This document shows positions 23,462 through 35,658 of a stretch of 64,000 nucleotides of DNA, piece after piece; the first letter of the stretch is position 1, and each line of letters starts with the position of its first letter. The stretch spans positions 3,947-67,946 of the forward strand of contig PDUO01000115.1 of the NCBI GenBank assembly GCA_003008705.1, given 5' to 3'. Below the pieces are notes generated by a model. That model was not told the origin of the DNA, made no database searches, and was given only the letters and a program-made list of their open reading frames with translations. The position numbers and the translations under genes are program-made. This DNA is from Pezicula radicicola (Eukaryota > Ascomycota > Leotiomycetes > Helotiales > Dermateaceae).

Positions 23462-26290
23462 TATTGACCCTTTTTGGCCGTGTATACTGTAAGAAAAGAC
23501 AAGGTGCCAGCACTACCTCCAACTAGAAAGAGTTCTAGCACCTTGAAGCTCTAAGTAATGGAAGAGCCTGGACTCAGCATGATTCATGGGACAGTGGATG
23601 AACACCCTCTCCAGTGATACTTGTAGCAAAACACGTTTGGTTCAGCGTCAATTGTCTTGTAGTAAAAACTATTTTGAGTTGTATCCAGTTTTATTGACTT
23701 TGCTGGGTGTAGTTGTGGATATCCAGATGACTATCAGATATCCGCGGGCCTCTTCCGGACACAATTGAACGGTGGGTCCCTTTGAACTTCCACGGAAGCT
23801 GTGTTCCAAACACATATGCGACTGGGAATTGAGAGAAGCGACCTCAAGCGATCTGTTAAGCGACGGTCGCTTACCAACCGGCCCGACTGTTGATCTGCAA
23901 GATCCATACAATAGAAACATGCAGCGTCGTAGATCACTGTCGTAGATCATAAAAGAAGCCAACCTCGAGCCCGGAATACTTGTTTGGGTGTTTGGTGACT
24001 TGGATGCATTGTTGATCGAGAACCCAACTGTGGAATTAGACTCCAGTCTAGGCTCTTTGACAGATGCCAAAGCAGTCTTTGTATCAGCAAAGGTGCGTAA
24101 CTGGCTCAAAGCGTCCACACGGTGGATACGCCGTTGAGAGTTTGCTGGGAGAATTCCAGAAAAGCCTGGGGTTTCCCTGTTTTATGACAATCTACCCGTG
24201 GATCCCGGGACTTTCGAGATAAGCGAAAGGCAACGGGACGACAAGGCGGGAAGAGGTACTCCCTGCCGTTGCGAGTCAAGGTCTCGAGCATAGAATTTGT
24301 CAAGAGAAAATGTTTTTTCGAGGCAAGTAACCCGAGAGAGCTGTCTTCAAGCACGAGGTCCAAAGCTGAGCCTCGACATTTAACTTGTTGTTGAACACCT
24401 TTAGACGAATGTCAAACAACTCCAATTGATAAGAACCAGATTTCTGAATACCAGGTCAAAGTTCTTGTTGGAAGAGTATTTCTGGTTTAATTTTAGCAGA
24501 AGCGCTTGCAGTATGAAGTGTACGGGGCTTGGAGGAGCGTTCGTTTTGCAATTACCAGTGGCCGTGGGATCTCCTTTGTGGGTTTTCAACCAGAACCAGA
24601 ACCGAAGATCCTCCAAGTTTGTGCAATCTGATGCTGGGTTGCATTGCCATTGAATCCCCAAGGTTCTTTTTGCTTGTCTTTTCCCCAAATGTGGATGCCT
24701 GGTTTTTGCTTCCCCTGGAACCAGAATGACTAGCGCACATGGACTTGGCAGGGGAGGTCTTGGCGTTAGAAACGGATGGGTTGAGACGATTTGCATGTGA
24801 AAAAGAGCTGCAGATTTCGGCTCTGATTGTGCTCTTTAGACACATATAAGTTTCTTTTTTACAATGATCGCCCAACCTCAATTGTCTTTGTGTTTGTCCC
24901 TATTTCATGGCAACACTAATGTATACTATACTGCTAAGTTCGTAGCTGTATAGTAGCAAAGGGTAAAGTAAAAAGCCCTAAGTGTCTTTGGTGACATTGG
25001 AAAAATTTACGACAATAAAGAGGGCTACTTTTCATCTATAGTTTCTGTTCAGCTGGAATTGGTTGTCTCTTGTCGATGTCTAATATCTTACTTGTAGGCA
25101 ACACCCTCCTCTCTTCCCTACAACTATCCACCATCCGCCTGCGAATATTGACACAGGACTTGTGTACACATATTATGCAAATCGTGATAAGGATCTGAGA
25201 CTGTCGCTTTTTGCTGGGAGTGTTTCATGTATCCAGAACTTCTATCCATATCGATACCCTGGATCGTTGTTTGATCTCCCCTGGCTTTCTCTTCAATCTG
25301 TGCATAGGTAGCTGATTCCAACATGTTAGCATATGGACCATTAAAGGACAAAGTACATGGCTTGACACCTACATAGACTGAGCTCTGTAAACGTTGTCTC
25401 CTTCAACACCTTTCAACCAAAGGAGTGTCCATATGTCTATAAAACTCGTTCTTTGTCATCTCTTCATCCCTTCATTATCCTCAATCTGTTGGGCCCTTTT
25501 CCAGTTCACTGTCGTATTCTGAACGTGTCCACTTTCCAGGCTTATGACCAATTGTCCCCATCTTGGCTACGGATCCTTGACACGCTCTGCTAGTCTCGTT
25601 CAGACACACTCATCATCTGTGGATGCATATGAGGGATTGATGCAGGTGTGAGGCAGATCAATTTTTAATAGGAAACAGGTTTTCTATTTATCTTCCAACT
25701 GTCAGCAATCTTCTTTGGAAACTCAGCAGCAAGTTGGCTTGGACTTACAGCCGTTTTCGGTACTATCTGAACTGTTTGTTCCTCGAGCTTCCATTGTATT
25801 TCTGTTGCATTAAATGTACTGACATATCTGTTTTGTACGTCGCAGAAAACTACGACACACGAGAGCGTCGAGGAGAAGTGCCTTGGGAAGTACAATCAGT
25901 GCTTCTACACGAAGTCCGGTGAACTTCTCCAGGCGGATGGAACTGTGTTTTGGTTCCCTCGTAAGGAGAGGCAAAGACAATTGCAGAGAATGCATTCCTG
26001 TAAACGAGCTGGCTTTCTGAATAGCAAAATGCCAGAGAAGTGATATGTCAACATCAGTGCCTTGTGCTACGAATATAGTTGCTGAGAAGGACTGAAACGC
26101 CCATCCAGCCGAGACTTTAACCTCCCAAACTAGGAATTAGCTGCAGTTGCTATCAGATACAGCGGTCTTGATGTTGAACTAGGTTCGGCTGCACTTTGGT
26201 TCTTCGGGTTTGCTTGATGTGCGTGACTTCCATTTTCTGTCGCGCTCTGTTCTCTAGCATGTCTCCCATAGATCAACACCTCGAACCACA
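23462..26290. other. Gene-poor stretch
   Basis: No supported gene. Minus-strand frames at 23669-24118 and 24106-24363 overlap in different phases and look like noise or a decayed gene without recognisable motif. No tRNA was seen. Confidence 0.45.
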
Positions 26291-26294
26291 ATCT

Positions 26295-26635
26295 TCTCTC
26301 TATCAAAATTCCCCACAAACGAATTCAACAACTATCACCCCATTCCTCAGCTCCGCCAACATTCGCTCAGATATGTAGCCTTTCGAGGCAGCAATGTTGT
26401 ACTCGGAAAATTCATTCATGATTTTATCAGAGATATTCAGTAACTCTCATGGTATCGCCATGTCAAGAGGCTCGAAATCATCAGATCGATTACGCCAAAC
26501 GGATAGGTTATAATCAAATCCCAAGCTCGGTGCACTAACACGCAATAGCTGTACTGCGCCACCATTGACCCCTACCTGGAACACGAGAACAGCTGTCAAT
26601 AACATCGCGTTGATGAGCTTCAATGACCCCGCCAA
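26295..26635 (-). pseudogene. Possible broken small secreted protein
   Basis: On the minus strand the ATG at 26635 opens a 62-codon frame starting with a hydrophobic segment like a signal peptide (M-A-G-S-L-K-L-I-N-A-M-L-L-T-A-V-L-V-F-Q) and ending in TGA at about 26449-26447. After that single stop the same frame stays open for about 50 more codons (I-S-D-K-I-M-N-E-F-S-E-Y-N) and then ends in TGA-TAG. It may be a real gene with one nonsense mutation, a gene whose intron I have not found, or chance. I do not recognise the product. Confidence 0.25.
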
Positions 26636-29550
26636 TTTTCAAAGTTCAGGCAAGCACCACCAGACACACACATGGTGACTCACTAGAAGGTTACTTGTGT
26701 GTGAGCAAATATAGTATATTGTGGAGACCTGGTGATATTGGAGTCTGTAGCTTAGAGGGCCGAGCCCTGGTAATCCGAAGAGGAACTTATGGTGAGTCTC
26801 TATCTGCATACTTTCAGAAAGATATAAGCTAATGAATGATTCATATCTGTAGATGAAATCACCTTGCTCGCGCGAAGATTTGTCACCGAGGCAGATGCCA
26901 CACTTAAGAGTTTGGAGAAGCAGAACAAATTACCGTTGAAGATTTCAGACGATTCAACTTAAGCAGGCCGAAAGGTCAAGATGTACATTTGGACAAGACA
27001 AAGTCGCAGTCGCGAAAGACCACCAGCGACTCTATCACCTCACTTTACACCAGAGAAAAGATTGTTGCAGATAACGGATTAAGAGTAAGATCCACCTGAG
27101 AACCTTTCCCTAATCCATACTAATACATGTTATCAGGTAGTATCATGAAGCACTACGGTATTCAACAGGCACAACAGTATTGCTATATGAGGCATTCATA
27201 TTTTGTCGAACCATTTACAAGATTCATAATCAACCAACGAAGGCTTGATATGGAAGATTTATTACAACTACCAATGTGAACAAGCTAGGATGGTGCTCTT
27301 TATGCTGCTAGGTTTCTATCCTTAGATAATGGCAAAGGGCTAGCATTTCTGCTGGTTGAGATTCGATAAACACATTACGGTTGTTGGTCCGAAAGACGGA
27401 CATTTGGAACCAGCATAGTCTGCAAGAGCAGGAGGTCACAGCCGTAAATGGATCGGTACGTTGAGTTTCATTCTGAAATCCAGAAACAGAAGAAGCTTTC
27501 TTTACATTTGTTTATTCTTGTGTCCGACGTTTCAAAGGGTCAGATCTGACTTTCAACCACAGTATACTTGCTATAAAGGAACTAAGGAGCCACAAATTGG
27601 CTCTAGAAAAACCCCCGAGCAAAAACAGATAGCCTCAATTTGGCTTATATCTTCCACTAGACGACAGGTTCCAACGCGTTCATCGCTCTCTTCCGAATTT
27701 AAGAATACGGGCACTATCAGAGACTTTCACATAGAATACTACAGTCACGTAAGAGCGCAACAACTCCCGATCTTATTTGACTTTACTAACTCATCATCGA
27801 GCGCTGCGCCAACGAGTTCCTGAATCCCTTGCCGAGTACTACCAAATTTCTTGAGTAATTTCCATAAGATATGTATGTGAGTTACTCAAGTCAAGTAAGG
27901 TACTTAAGTCAAGTGGGCTACCTAAATTGAGTGAGTTACTCAAATCAAGCAGCTTTGTTCCTCGGAACAAAGCACCACTCAATGACGTTCACCATCGAGG
28001 ATGGAATGAACGTTCTTTCTGATGCCATCTACCACTTGGAGACTTTTGATGTCACAACAATCCGTGCATAAATACCAATGTTCTTGCTTGCCAGAAAGAT
28101 CAAAGCAATGGCCGTTAGGATGACCTTGAGTAGGGGAGGAAGCGACGAGATCTATGGTGGTCACTTTCAGGTCCCGAGTTATACACAAGATCTTCGTGGA
28201 GAAGTATGAGGCCGGAGAGATCTCATTTGAAATTCTTGTTACATCATTTGGGCAAGTCTTTTGTTGAACGGAATGGTTATTTGGGGAGCAACATGAGGGT
28301 GGCAAATGTGTTGCATTCTGTGAGGAGCAAAGGAAGCTCCGAAAATGGCCTATTTGTACTAGGATGGGACTACCACATACCTAATCCCAGATACACCTTG
28401 GTGTTTCACAATAAGAATCATTCAGCTACTTCCAAGCTGCTGGCAACAGGTTGGTGTTAAGTTATACCAATATGAACGTGCCAGTCTTCCTCGCAAGGAC
28501 ATGACTTGCCATACGCAAACCGGAAATTTCCAAACTCAAAGTTCCACTATACCGGGCTAACTTTTATTCTTGTTGGGGATTTCACATTGTGCGACTATGG
28601 TCTTAAATACTGATTGCCATATAGTTACATACAAAAGAGTTTCTCTGAAGGAAAGATCTTCTTTGGAAGCTCTTGAAATTTATTGAAACTTGGAGATACA
28701 ATGACCAATATAAATAAATCATGAGTAGGGTGCTAAAAACAACCTGCTATATTTCTAATGCCATTTGGCCTGAATGGTGCAAATGTGATATAAGTTCTAG
28801 CTGTGACCTTGTGCTGGATATTTGCAATGAGAAATCCTCAAGGTGAGAAAAGTCTGCCATGTGTCGAGGAGAACTACTTCCCGAATACATATTGTAGTGT
28901 CAAAGAATGTTGATGTTGGATCCGAGCCCGTCGTCTTGGCTGTACGAGTGTACGATGGGTGTACAAGGTGTGTGAGGCCTGAAGTTGGCCAGCTAATTAC
29001 TCGAGCACACTGATCATGTTATGGAATCAGGATGTGAGAGTAAGTATCTATATTAATCTTTATCGTGTGCTAGTTGTGGCTATTACGAAGCCTGAATTTG
29101 AGCACCCTATCCAATACGGGAAGAATGGGTCTTAAATTTGAAGTGATTCCCAATGCGGTATCGCGCGTTGAATGTAAATTGACTTGAAGTGAGGTCCTTC
29201 CTCACTTTCTCTCCCCACACCATTCCCATAATTATCATTCATAATCATCAATCATCATCCGCAATCATCAAGCTCTTCTTCCTCCTCTTCCTCCTCTTCA
29301 TTGTCAGATCGTCAAAATGATTTCTCCAAAAAGGAGGGCTCTCTAGAGTCTTTAAGTGAGTAACGCCCAACCTGATTCCCCAGCCCTTCAGCAGCGCGGC
29401 TGGACGCGATCGCAGATTGCAGAGCCAAGAAGACTGCACCATCATGGCTCGAGCATCCCATTCCATTCCATCCACCAAGCTGTCGATCTACAGGTTGATG
29501 GCAGTATGGCTGACGCATAGATAGAATGGTTGCTCAAAAGTCGAAGCATC
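26636..29550. other. Gene-poor stretch
   Basis: Only short frames. It holds the repeat cluster at 27877-27951 and a TCATCA/TCTTCC-rich run at 29238-29300. No recognisable gene or RNA. Confidence 0.5.
27877..27951. repeat. Degenerate minisatellite, GTTACTCAAATCAAG family
   Basis: Four irregular units of about 17-20 bp, with core variants GTTACTCAAGTCAAG, GTACTTAAGTCAAG, CTACCTAAATTGAG and GTTACTCAAATCAAG. The last core occurs in reverse complement within 45050-45260. Confidence 0.7.
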
Positions 29551-30335
29551 TCTGGGTCCTCCCCTTACGAGCAATTTTGCCAACTCACGCCCGGGAGGGC
29601 CTGGAGGGGCAGACTCTAAAGTCAAATAATAAGTCTGCTATATTCTCCGCTCTCTTCTTAGTGTTTGGGAAGCTAATATGGAAGGAGTTTTAAAGCGGCA
29701 GAAATTCAAAGACTCTGAACAAGATTCCACTGCCTTCCGGGTGCCTCCCCTTCCCCGTACTCCTTGACAATCTGTCTGGGAGGACCTGGGGGGCTAAACT
29801 TCAATAAGTTAAATTTGTAAGGATACATTCACAAGACACTTCTCAAATTGCAACGCAGCTGATTTCTAAGAAATTTGAATGTAACAGAAAATCAAATACT
29901 TTGACCAAGATCCCATTGCCCTCTGGGTACCTCCCTCGTAGTTCTTCTGTACATTTCTGGGAGGGCCCGGAGGGCCACACAATTCAACAAGAAAAGCACA
30001 GAAATAAGTAGCTTCCTACCGGGGATTACAGTACCAGAAACAAAATGCCGCTCCAACCAGACATGCATCAGCAGCAAGAAAGCCCCGTATTAACAGATAA
30101 TCCCATCCTCTGCGATGTCACTGTTCAACAATCAGTCCTTCGGCATCGACACAGTCATCACCAGCCGAGCCGACCTTTAGCAAATCAAATCGCAAGTCCA
30201 CTCCTCTTCTCTCCTTCCTTTCAAAGTTCGCGCAGCTAACTACAAGAAAAGCCACAGATGTTCAAGACCCTTGCGAAGATCCCACTGCCCATTTGCGCAA
30301 GACAGCAAGACGGCCCTTGGGGTGGCTAAGTTTCT
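29551..30335. repeat. Imperfect tandem array, period about 185 bp
   Basis: A module of about 90 bp recurs at about 29551-29620, 29710-29805, 29897-29985 and 30255-30335. Its parts are CAAGAT(T/C)CCA(C/T)TGCC, then GG(G/T)(T/A)(G/C)CTCC, then GGGAGG(G/A)CC(T/C)GG(A/G)GGG. The GGAGGRCC boxes lie at about 29593, 29780 and 29961, that is 187 and 181 bp apart; the fourth module is about two periods further on. Between modules the sequence is diverged but keeps pieces such as GAAA.TCAAA.ACT.TGA. Confidence 0.65.
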
Positions 30336-31898
30336 CAGAGCAAAAGCCGACACATCTAAATATTTCCCAACGTCTGAACACTTTTAAATCTCAAGGTTTG
30401 GAGCCACAAACTTTGCCAACTTACCTCATGAAGAGCCAAAAGTTGACATCAACGAATGGTCCCAAAATGGGACTGCAAAGATAAACTCTATACTTGCTAC
30501 AACCAATTTCAAAACCGAGAGGTCTTACGCCAAGTACACACAATATGTACCCATTATTCAAGCACGGCTCACTCCCTGCCGCTCTCGCTCCATATCCAAT
30601 AATTCCAACAAAGAAACCGTGCATGTATGTTTTCTCTCCCCAAGTCTCTCCACTACGGCTCAGCTGGGACTAATTTACTGCAGTCCCAATTTCTAAACCT
30701 CAACTTACTTATTCCATTGGAGTATACATTTAAGCGAAGCAGCAGCGTCGGTAGTGCGAACCACAAGCAAAAGTACAACTGGTCTTAACAGCGACAGCTC
30801 TCAGAAGGAAATACAGCAGGAAGAATGATTTGGGTACTCCATGGCGTACACAATGATTGGGATTTGTATGTGAGAGGCCAGGAAAAATGTTCTTATTCAC
30901 GTCTCAGATAATATGGCATAGTATGTTAGAAACTGACCCTTTGTCTCAACACGTAGAACCAAACGTCCCTGACTGCTGTATTTTAAAGTAGAGACAGGTG
31001 CTAATAAGGCACAGTACACCCTATTCTTTTGAATAGAATGACGAGAGTGTCTGTTGTCTCCTGTGCCTTTGTCGTCAAACACCAAGAGGATGCTTGGAAA
31101 TTGGGGTCAAGATTGAAACTTAAAACTTTGCTGGTCAAACTTGAACGAAAATATTATTGGGCTTGAACTCAAGGCGCGGCATAGTTTGATGAAATGGGCT
31201 TGGTGGTTGAGTGACAGGATGGAAATGGATGACTGTGGCGTTGCTAGGCTTTTGAAGAATTTTCAAATCTCGCCGGGTAACACTAAAATGCCTTGAGCAA
31301 CTCACTTGCTTCGAGTAATTCAACAGATTTGAATAGCCCTGTTTATTTGATTGGCTATTTTTATGCCAGTAACCTACATTATCATGTCTTTAAGTGTTCC
31401 TCTACTTTCACTCGTATCACTAGTGGGTGAGTGTTCTAATTTTAAGTTCCACACTGAGCGAGGTTGTATATATCAAGAAACAATCATTTATATGAATCAT
31501 GTCCTATGCCTTTGCGATCTATCAATGATCTGCGACAAACGCCTTAACTAGCAATTATATAACGACCCATTACGATCTAACGCTATTGCAAGACTTTGTA
31601 AGTCTCTGCTGCGATAGTGCCGTAAGTCTGATAAAGTATGAAGGTGTTACTTATCATAGCAGAAGCAGTAGGCTTGAATTTCGCTGTCATCATCTTTTTC
31701 AGCCCATTTTCCAATCAACAAGCTCTCTAGGCACCCAAACACCAATGATTCCTTGCTTCCCTGCCCAACGCTCATGACACCACTCCTCTCCTCGACTTTC
31801 TCGCACCTCACCTAGTCACCACCCCTGCTTTAATGCTACTAAGTACCGACTTCAAGTTTTATTGGCTCCATTAGGCCATTACAAAGTCTTGAGATGCT
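30336..31898. other. Gene-poor stretch
   Basis: No supported gene. 31291-31325 contains loosely spaced copies of the GAGTAA/GAGCAACTCACTT motif that resembles the minisatellite at 27877. Confidence 0.45.
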
Positions 31899-32191
31899 TT
31901 GAATGGAGGAACTGGAGCTGGATTTAGGAGCCTGGCAGCTCAGATCGTGGGTTGTATATGGTGTTACAGCAAAGATATACAGGATTTTACACGTGTCAAT
32001 AGAGAAATTCTGGTAGATGTATCGTCACTGAAAGCCATTTTTGAGAGCGTTGGATTCCTCGTGAAGAGAAACTCAGGTTTTGAGCTACATTAGATGGAAC
32101 AGTTTGTTGGCGAGGGGAAGGGGCCAATAGAGAGATATCACGAATATGTAGCAGAGTTGGAGCGGTTGCTTTGTCAGATATCAGAACTGTA
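31899..32191 (+). pseudogene. Remnant of a fungal STAND/NLR N-terminal helical domain
   Basis: A 64-codon frame (31899-32093) continues in the same phase through one TAG stop (32091-32093) to about 32191. Its pattern is like the helical N-terminal domain of fungal NACHT or ankyrin receptor proteins: a hydrophobic A-A-Q-I-V-G-C-I-W start, then R-V-N-R-E-I-L-V-D-V-S-S-L-K-A-I-F-E-S-V, and after the stop G-K-G-P-I-E-R-Y and V-A-E-L-E-R-L-L-C-Q-I-S. These pieces match the usual 'R-E-V-x-x-L-x-x-V-L' and 'G-P-L-x-x-C-x-x-E-L-x-x-L' arrangement of such domains. Nothing of the NACHT or repeat part follows; the fragment runs straight into a dispersed repeat (32192). Family assignment is by pattern only. 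Confidence 0.45.
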
Positions 32192-32640
32192 ATTTAAAAA
32201 TCCCTTTATTCATCCCATTTCGTCGAATTAGTTCATAGATTTTGGACTTACTAAGCCAATCGCTATTATCAATATAAACGGTTTTAATAGTGTCTTATTT
32301 CGTGCCTTGCCAGAGTGCAGCGCCTAAACCGGCACGCCCAGAGTAGCTTTAGCCTATACGGCAACATCGAATTACTCCTAATTTGTATAGGAAATGATAC
32401 TCTAGGGTACCTGTTTACTGCTAAACGCTCCCGTAATAGGGCTAAAACTAACTATATACATAGACTATAGGGATGGTGGGTGGGAAAAACGAAGCTTTCG
32501 ATGAAAATCGTACTGTTGATGAAGAGAGGAAGATTTTACTGACGAGCAGTAATTTTATATGGGCCTTGCACTAAATTATGCTGCGGCGGAGCCCGACTCC
32601 ACTCCTTCATAAAACAGGCACTTAATCACTTCATCATCAA
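32192..32640 (-). repeat. Dispersed repeat, copy 1 (about 450 bp)
   Basis: Aligns along its length with 35010-35420: shared blocks include TTTATTCATCCCA, TTATTTCGTG.CTTGCCAG, GCGCCTAAA.CGGCACG, GCAACATCGAATT, TAATAGGGCT.GAAA and GGCCTTGCACTA.ATTATGCT. On the minus strand it contains an ATATAAA-like promoter box and could be a worn LTR with its leader, but the ends are not clean. Confidence 0.75.
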
Positions 32641-35009
32641 ATGAATTTAACAAAGCACTTTAAGATTCTCTTTGAGTGCTTTACTGCTCCGTTTCTCCTA
32701 AAGATTCCACCAACCAAAGGAACCTCTCTAGCCCTGTCCATGCAAAAAGTGTGGAGATTATATGGATGGTGTGGACCCCCTTCTCTACCTCAGAGGTCTT
32801 TAAGACGAAGATTAGCCTAAGAGTTGTTGAAAAACACTCTGAGGTTAGAATTATCTATGTTCTCTCTAGTTATCAAAGAAGAAAGCTAGTCAAGTTAGTG
32901 TTCTTGCCAATAATCTTCGTGGTGTCATCTAGAGTTTTCGGTTTTCGAATATAAGTGGAAGAGTTTTAATCCCAGTGACCTCCATGTGTGCTTCTACTTT
33001 GAGATCTGACTTTCAATTTAGAGAACGAAGAACAGATCGTTCTTGATGCCGTATTAGATACTGTTGGACAGTCTAGGCAATAGAATATTAGGCGTCCACT
33101 TGCGGTCATGTCCCCTTCGATGACTGAGTTGGCTCTGCACGGTTTATCGAGCAGTTTGATTTAGCAGAGCATATTGTTTGTGAATCGCACCAAGGGCTTA
33201 GTGAGGAGAACTAGTAGTAGAATGTTTGCTACAGGTTCTTAGGTCAGAACCATGCACTGCATTTGAGCAGACCCCCACTCTGCGCTTCCTTAATGTCGCC
33301 TCCAGACAGTTGACTTTTCTACAATATTGGCTTTCTACTGAGCCAGCATTTCCATCCATAGCGTTGACTTCGCCACAGCAAATATAACTAGGTACGTCCT
33401 AATGCAATAAAAAAAAGCAGTTCTATTAGTAGTGTTGCCAATTCTATTCGTGGTGTTACTTTAACATTTCGGTTTGTGAATCTAGTTGAAAGATTACAAT
33501 TTAAGTAACCTTCTTTGACTGTTAGTGAATTTCAAGGTAGTCCATATAGACATGATTGAAAGTCAAACACGATGGGCATCGTGGATATTGGAGACATTGC
33601 GAACATGTTAGAGATTGCGGATAATATCGCAGATAATCGCAGACATAGTGGACATAGAGATATTACAAACATTGCAGACAATACAGATATCGGCTTCTGC
33701 CTATACATTAGTCCTCCTTTCAAAATTCTAATTTGTAATACAGGTAGCACTAATATTAGGTGTCTCTAAAAACAAAAAACAAAAAAGAAGAGAGAAAAAA
33801 AGAAGAGAGAAAAAAAGAAGAAACAGAAAACAGGCCGTTAATCTATTGATTTCAGGAGCTTTAAGAGCTTCACAGGTGAGAGATAGTGGTAGATGTGTTA
33901 CTAACTTCGAAGCACACAGAGAATATTAGATGTCGCCTCTATTAAGAAAATATTTGAAATCGTGAATGTAGTAAAACTACCAAGTACTTTCCACGAAAGT
34001 GGAAGACCTATAGCAGGGCGAGCCGTGCTGCAACCTTCTTTTTTGCAGTAGTTAGAAAGTAAGAGCCGGACGCCAGCCTTGATCGATATCCTTTCTGGAA
34101 CTCAAGAAGATAAGCTTTTGGAAGGTTTATCTATATTTGTGTAGCTTCTGGGGGAATCAATTCTTTATTTTACAGTAGGCTCTTCGGAAAACAAAGAAGT
34201 ACTTCTGAAAAATGTGAAAGACCACAGGATATCATTTGATTCATTTCCCACCACTGGCAAATCATAATAGGCCAACCTATCGAAGAAGCACCTAAACAAT
34301 ATCCACAGTAATCGAATCTCAACCTTCAACCATTTCATCATCTTCAGGGATTTCCACAATACTAACATGTCAATACTCATCAGGTGTCCTTCCCATCGTC
34401 TCTAGAGCTAACGCGTATAAAGTATCAATATCCTCTATTTCAAATCTTGAATCTATAGAATGAATCGAGTAATGAAACTTTGCAATTCGAAGACATATTA
34501 CTCTCCTTTGAGAGAGTTCTAATTGACAGTTCTCGATATCTGTGGGTCTCTCGTCTAATGTTCATAAGAGCTTCCCCCTAGGTATAACTTGTAGATTATG
34601 CGTAGCTGGAAGCCATCGATAGTGTAAGGCCCTTTTGTTAGAGATGTTGTAGACTAGATTAGATGACTGTTAATCTAGAAAACGGTGCTTGCTTTAAAGC
34701 TTGAGTGAAGCAGAGACGACTTGAGCAAAACAGTCATTATGACGAGTGGCGACCTTCACTTTAAGTACTTCAGCGTCGAATTCCGGCATAGATAGTAACC
34801 AGAACTAGCAGACTCGCACAGTGCCATACATCTTTTATAATGGTATTTGGGTAGGAGACATGAGCGGAGCAGATCCAAATCGCCGAAGCCTTCACAGAGG
34901 ATTCTAAGAACAACGCCGTCTCGGGATTTCATCCCGTTGAGTGCGCCAAGCAAACCTGTACAATATCAGGATAATTGAAACCCGTATGGTAGTGTGTGGA
35001 ATGAAGTGG
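32641..35009. other. Gene-poor stretch
   Basis: No supported gene. 33560-33700 holds an irregular run of GCAGATAAT/GACATTG-like units that creates an Asp/Ile-rich frame. 33775-33830 is an A-rich purine tract built on the unit AAAAAAAGAAGAGAG. Confidence 0.45.
33775..33830. repeat. A-rich purine tract
   Basis: Nearly uninterrupted A and G for about 55 bases, made of repeated AAGAAGAGAGAAAAA units. It may be the poly(A)-like tail of a lost retroelement or simple slippage. Confidence 0.65.
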
Positions 35010-35420
35010 CCGGCAGCACTTTAAAAAGCAGTTTATTCATCCCACTCCATTGAGTCAATTCAAGGTCGAAATCTGCTCGATTATTTTGTATTTCGTGTCT
35101 TGCCAGTCTGTAGCGCCTAAATCGGCACGATAGAGTAGCTCAAACTGTACCGCAACATCGAATTGCCCCAAAATATGTATGGGAAATAATGCATAGACGA
35201 GCTAGTTTGGTGCTAACACCTCCATAATAGGGCTCGAAATATGTTATATTCAAAGACTTAGGGAAAGTGGGTAGGAAATCTTAGACAAAAATAAGATAAT
35301 AAGGAAGGAAAAACCTCTACACTAGTAAGCAGTACCTCCTTTATATAGGCCTTGCACTACATTATGCTATGTCTAAGTACAACTCTATTCCTTTGTAAAG
35401 ATATGCACTTTAATCAAGGC
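35010..35420 (-). repeat. Dispersed repeat, copy 2 (about 410 bp)
   Basis: Partner of 32192-32640 in the same direction. On the minus strand the part between TGTAGTGCAAGG (35354) and GGCGCTACA (about 35109) has TGTAG...CTACA ends and a TATATAAAGG box 20 bases in, as expected of an LTR; similarity continues beyond CTACA, as a leader would. No LTR-element coding relic is visible nearby. Confidence 0.7.
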
Positions 35421-35658
35421 GACACATGGCTGCACGGAAGTCGTTTTGTACTAAGGTATAGATAGTATGAAGAAACTCTTCGGTTTCAGTTCGACACGGG
35501 ACTTGTGTAACTTGATGAAGCGTTGTAAACTTTCTTTCTGATCTATGATCTGAAGTTTATGTGCTGATGTAAATGAAGTGAAAGCCATAAGAAGATGGGA
35601 AGAGATTGAAGACAGCCCAGCCAGCCTGTATCTTTTCTCGCCACTAAGAAAAAGCAGC

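Noticed and set aside
29238..29300. TCATCA/TCTTCC run as a CRISPR-like array
   Set aside because: No repeat-spacer structure; it is simple sequence in a eukaryotic genome.
33572..33769. Asp/Ile-rich plus frame
   Set aside because: It comes from irregular short repeats, with no start context or homology pattern.
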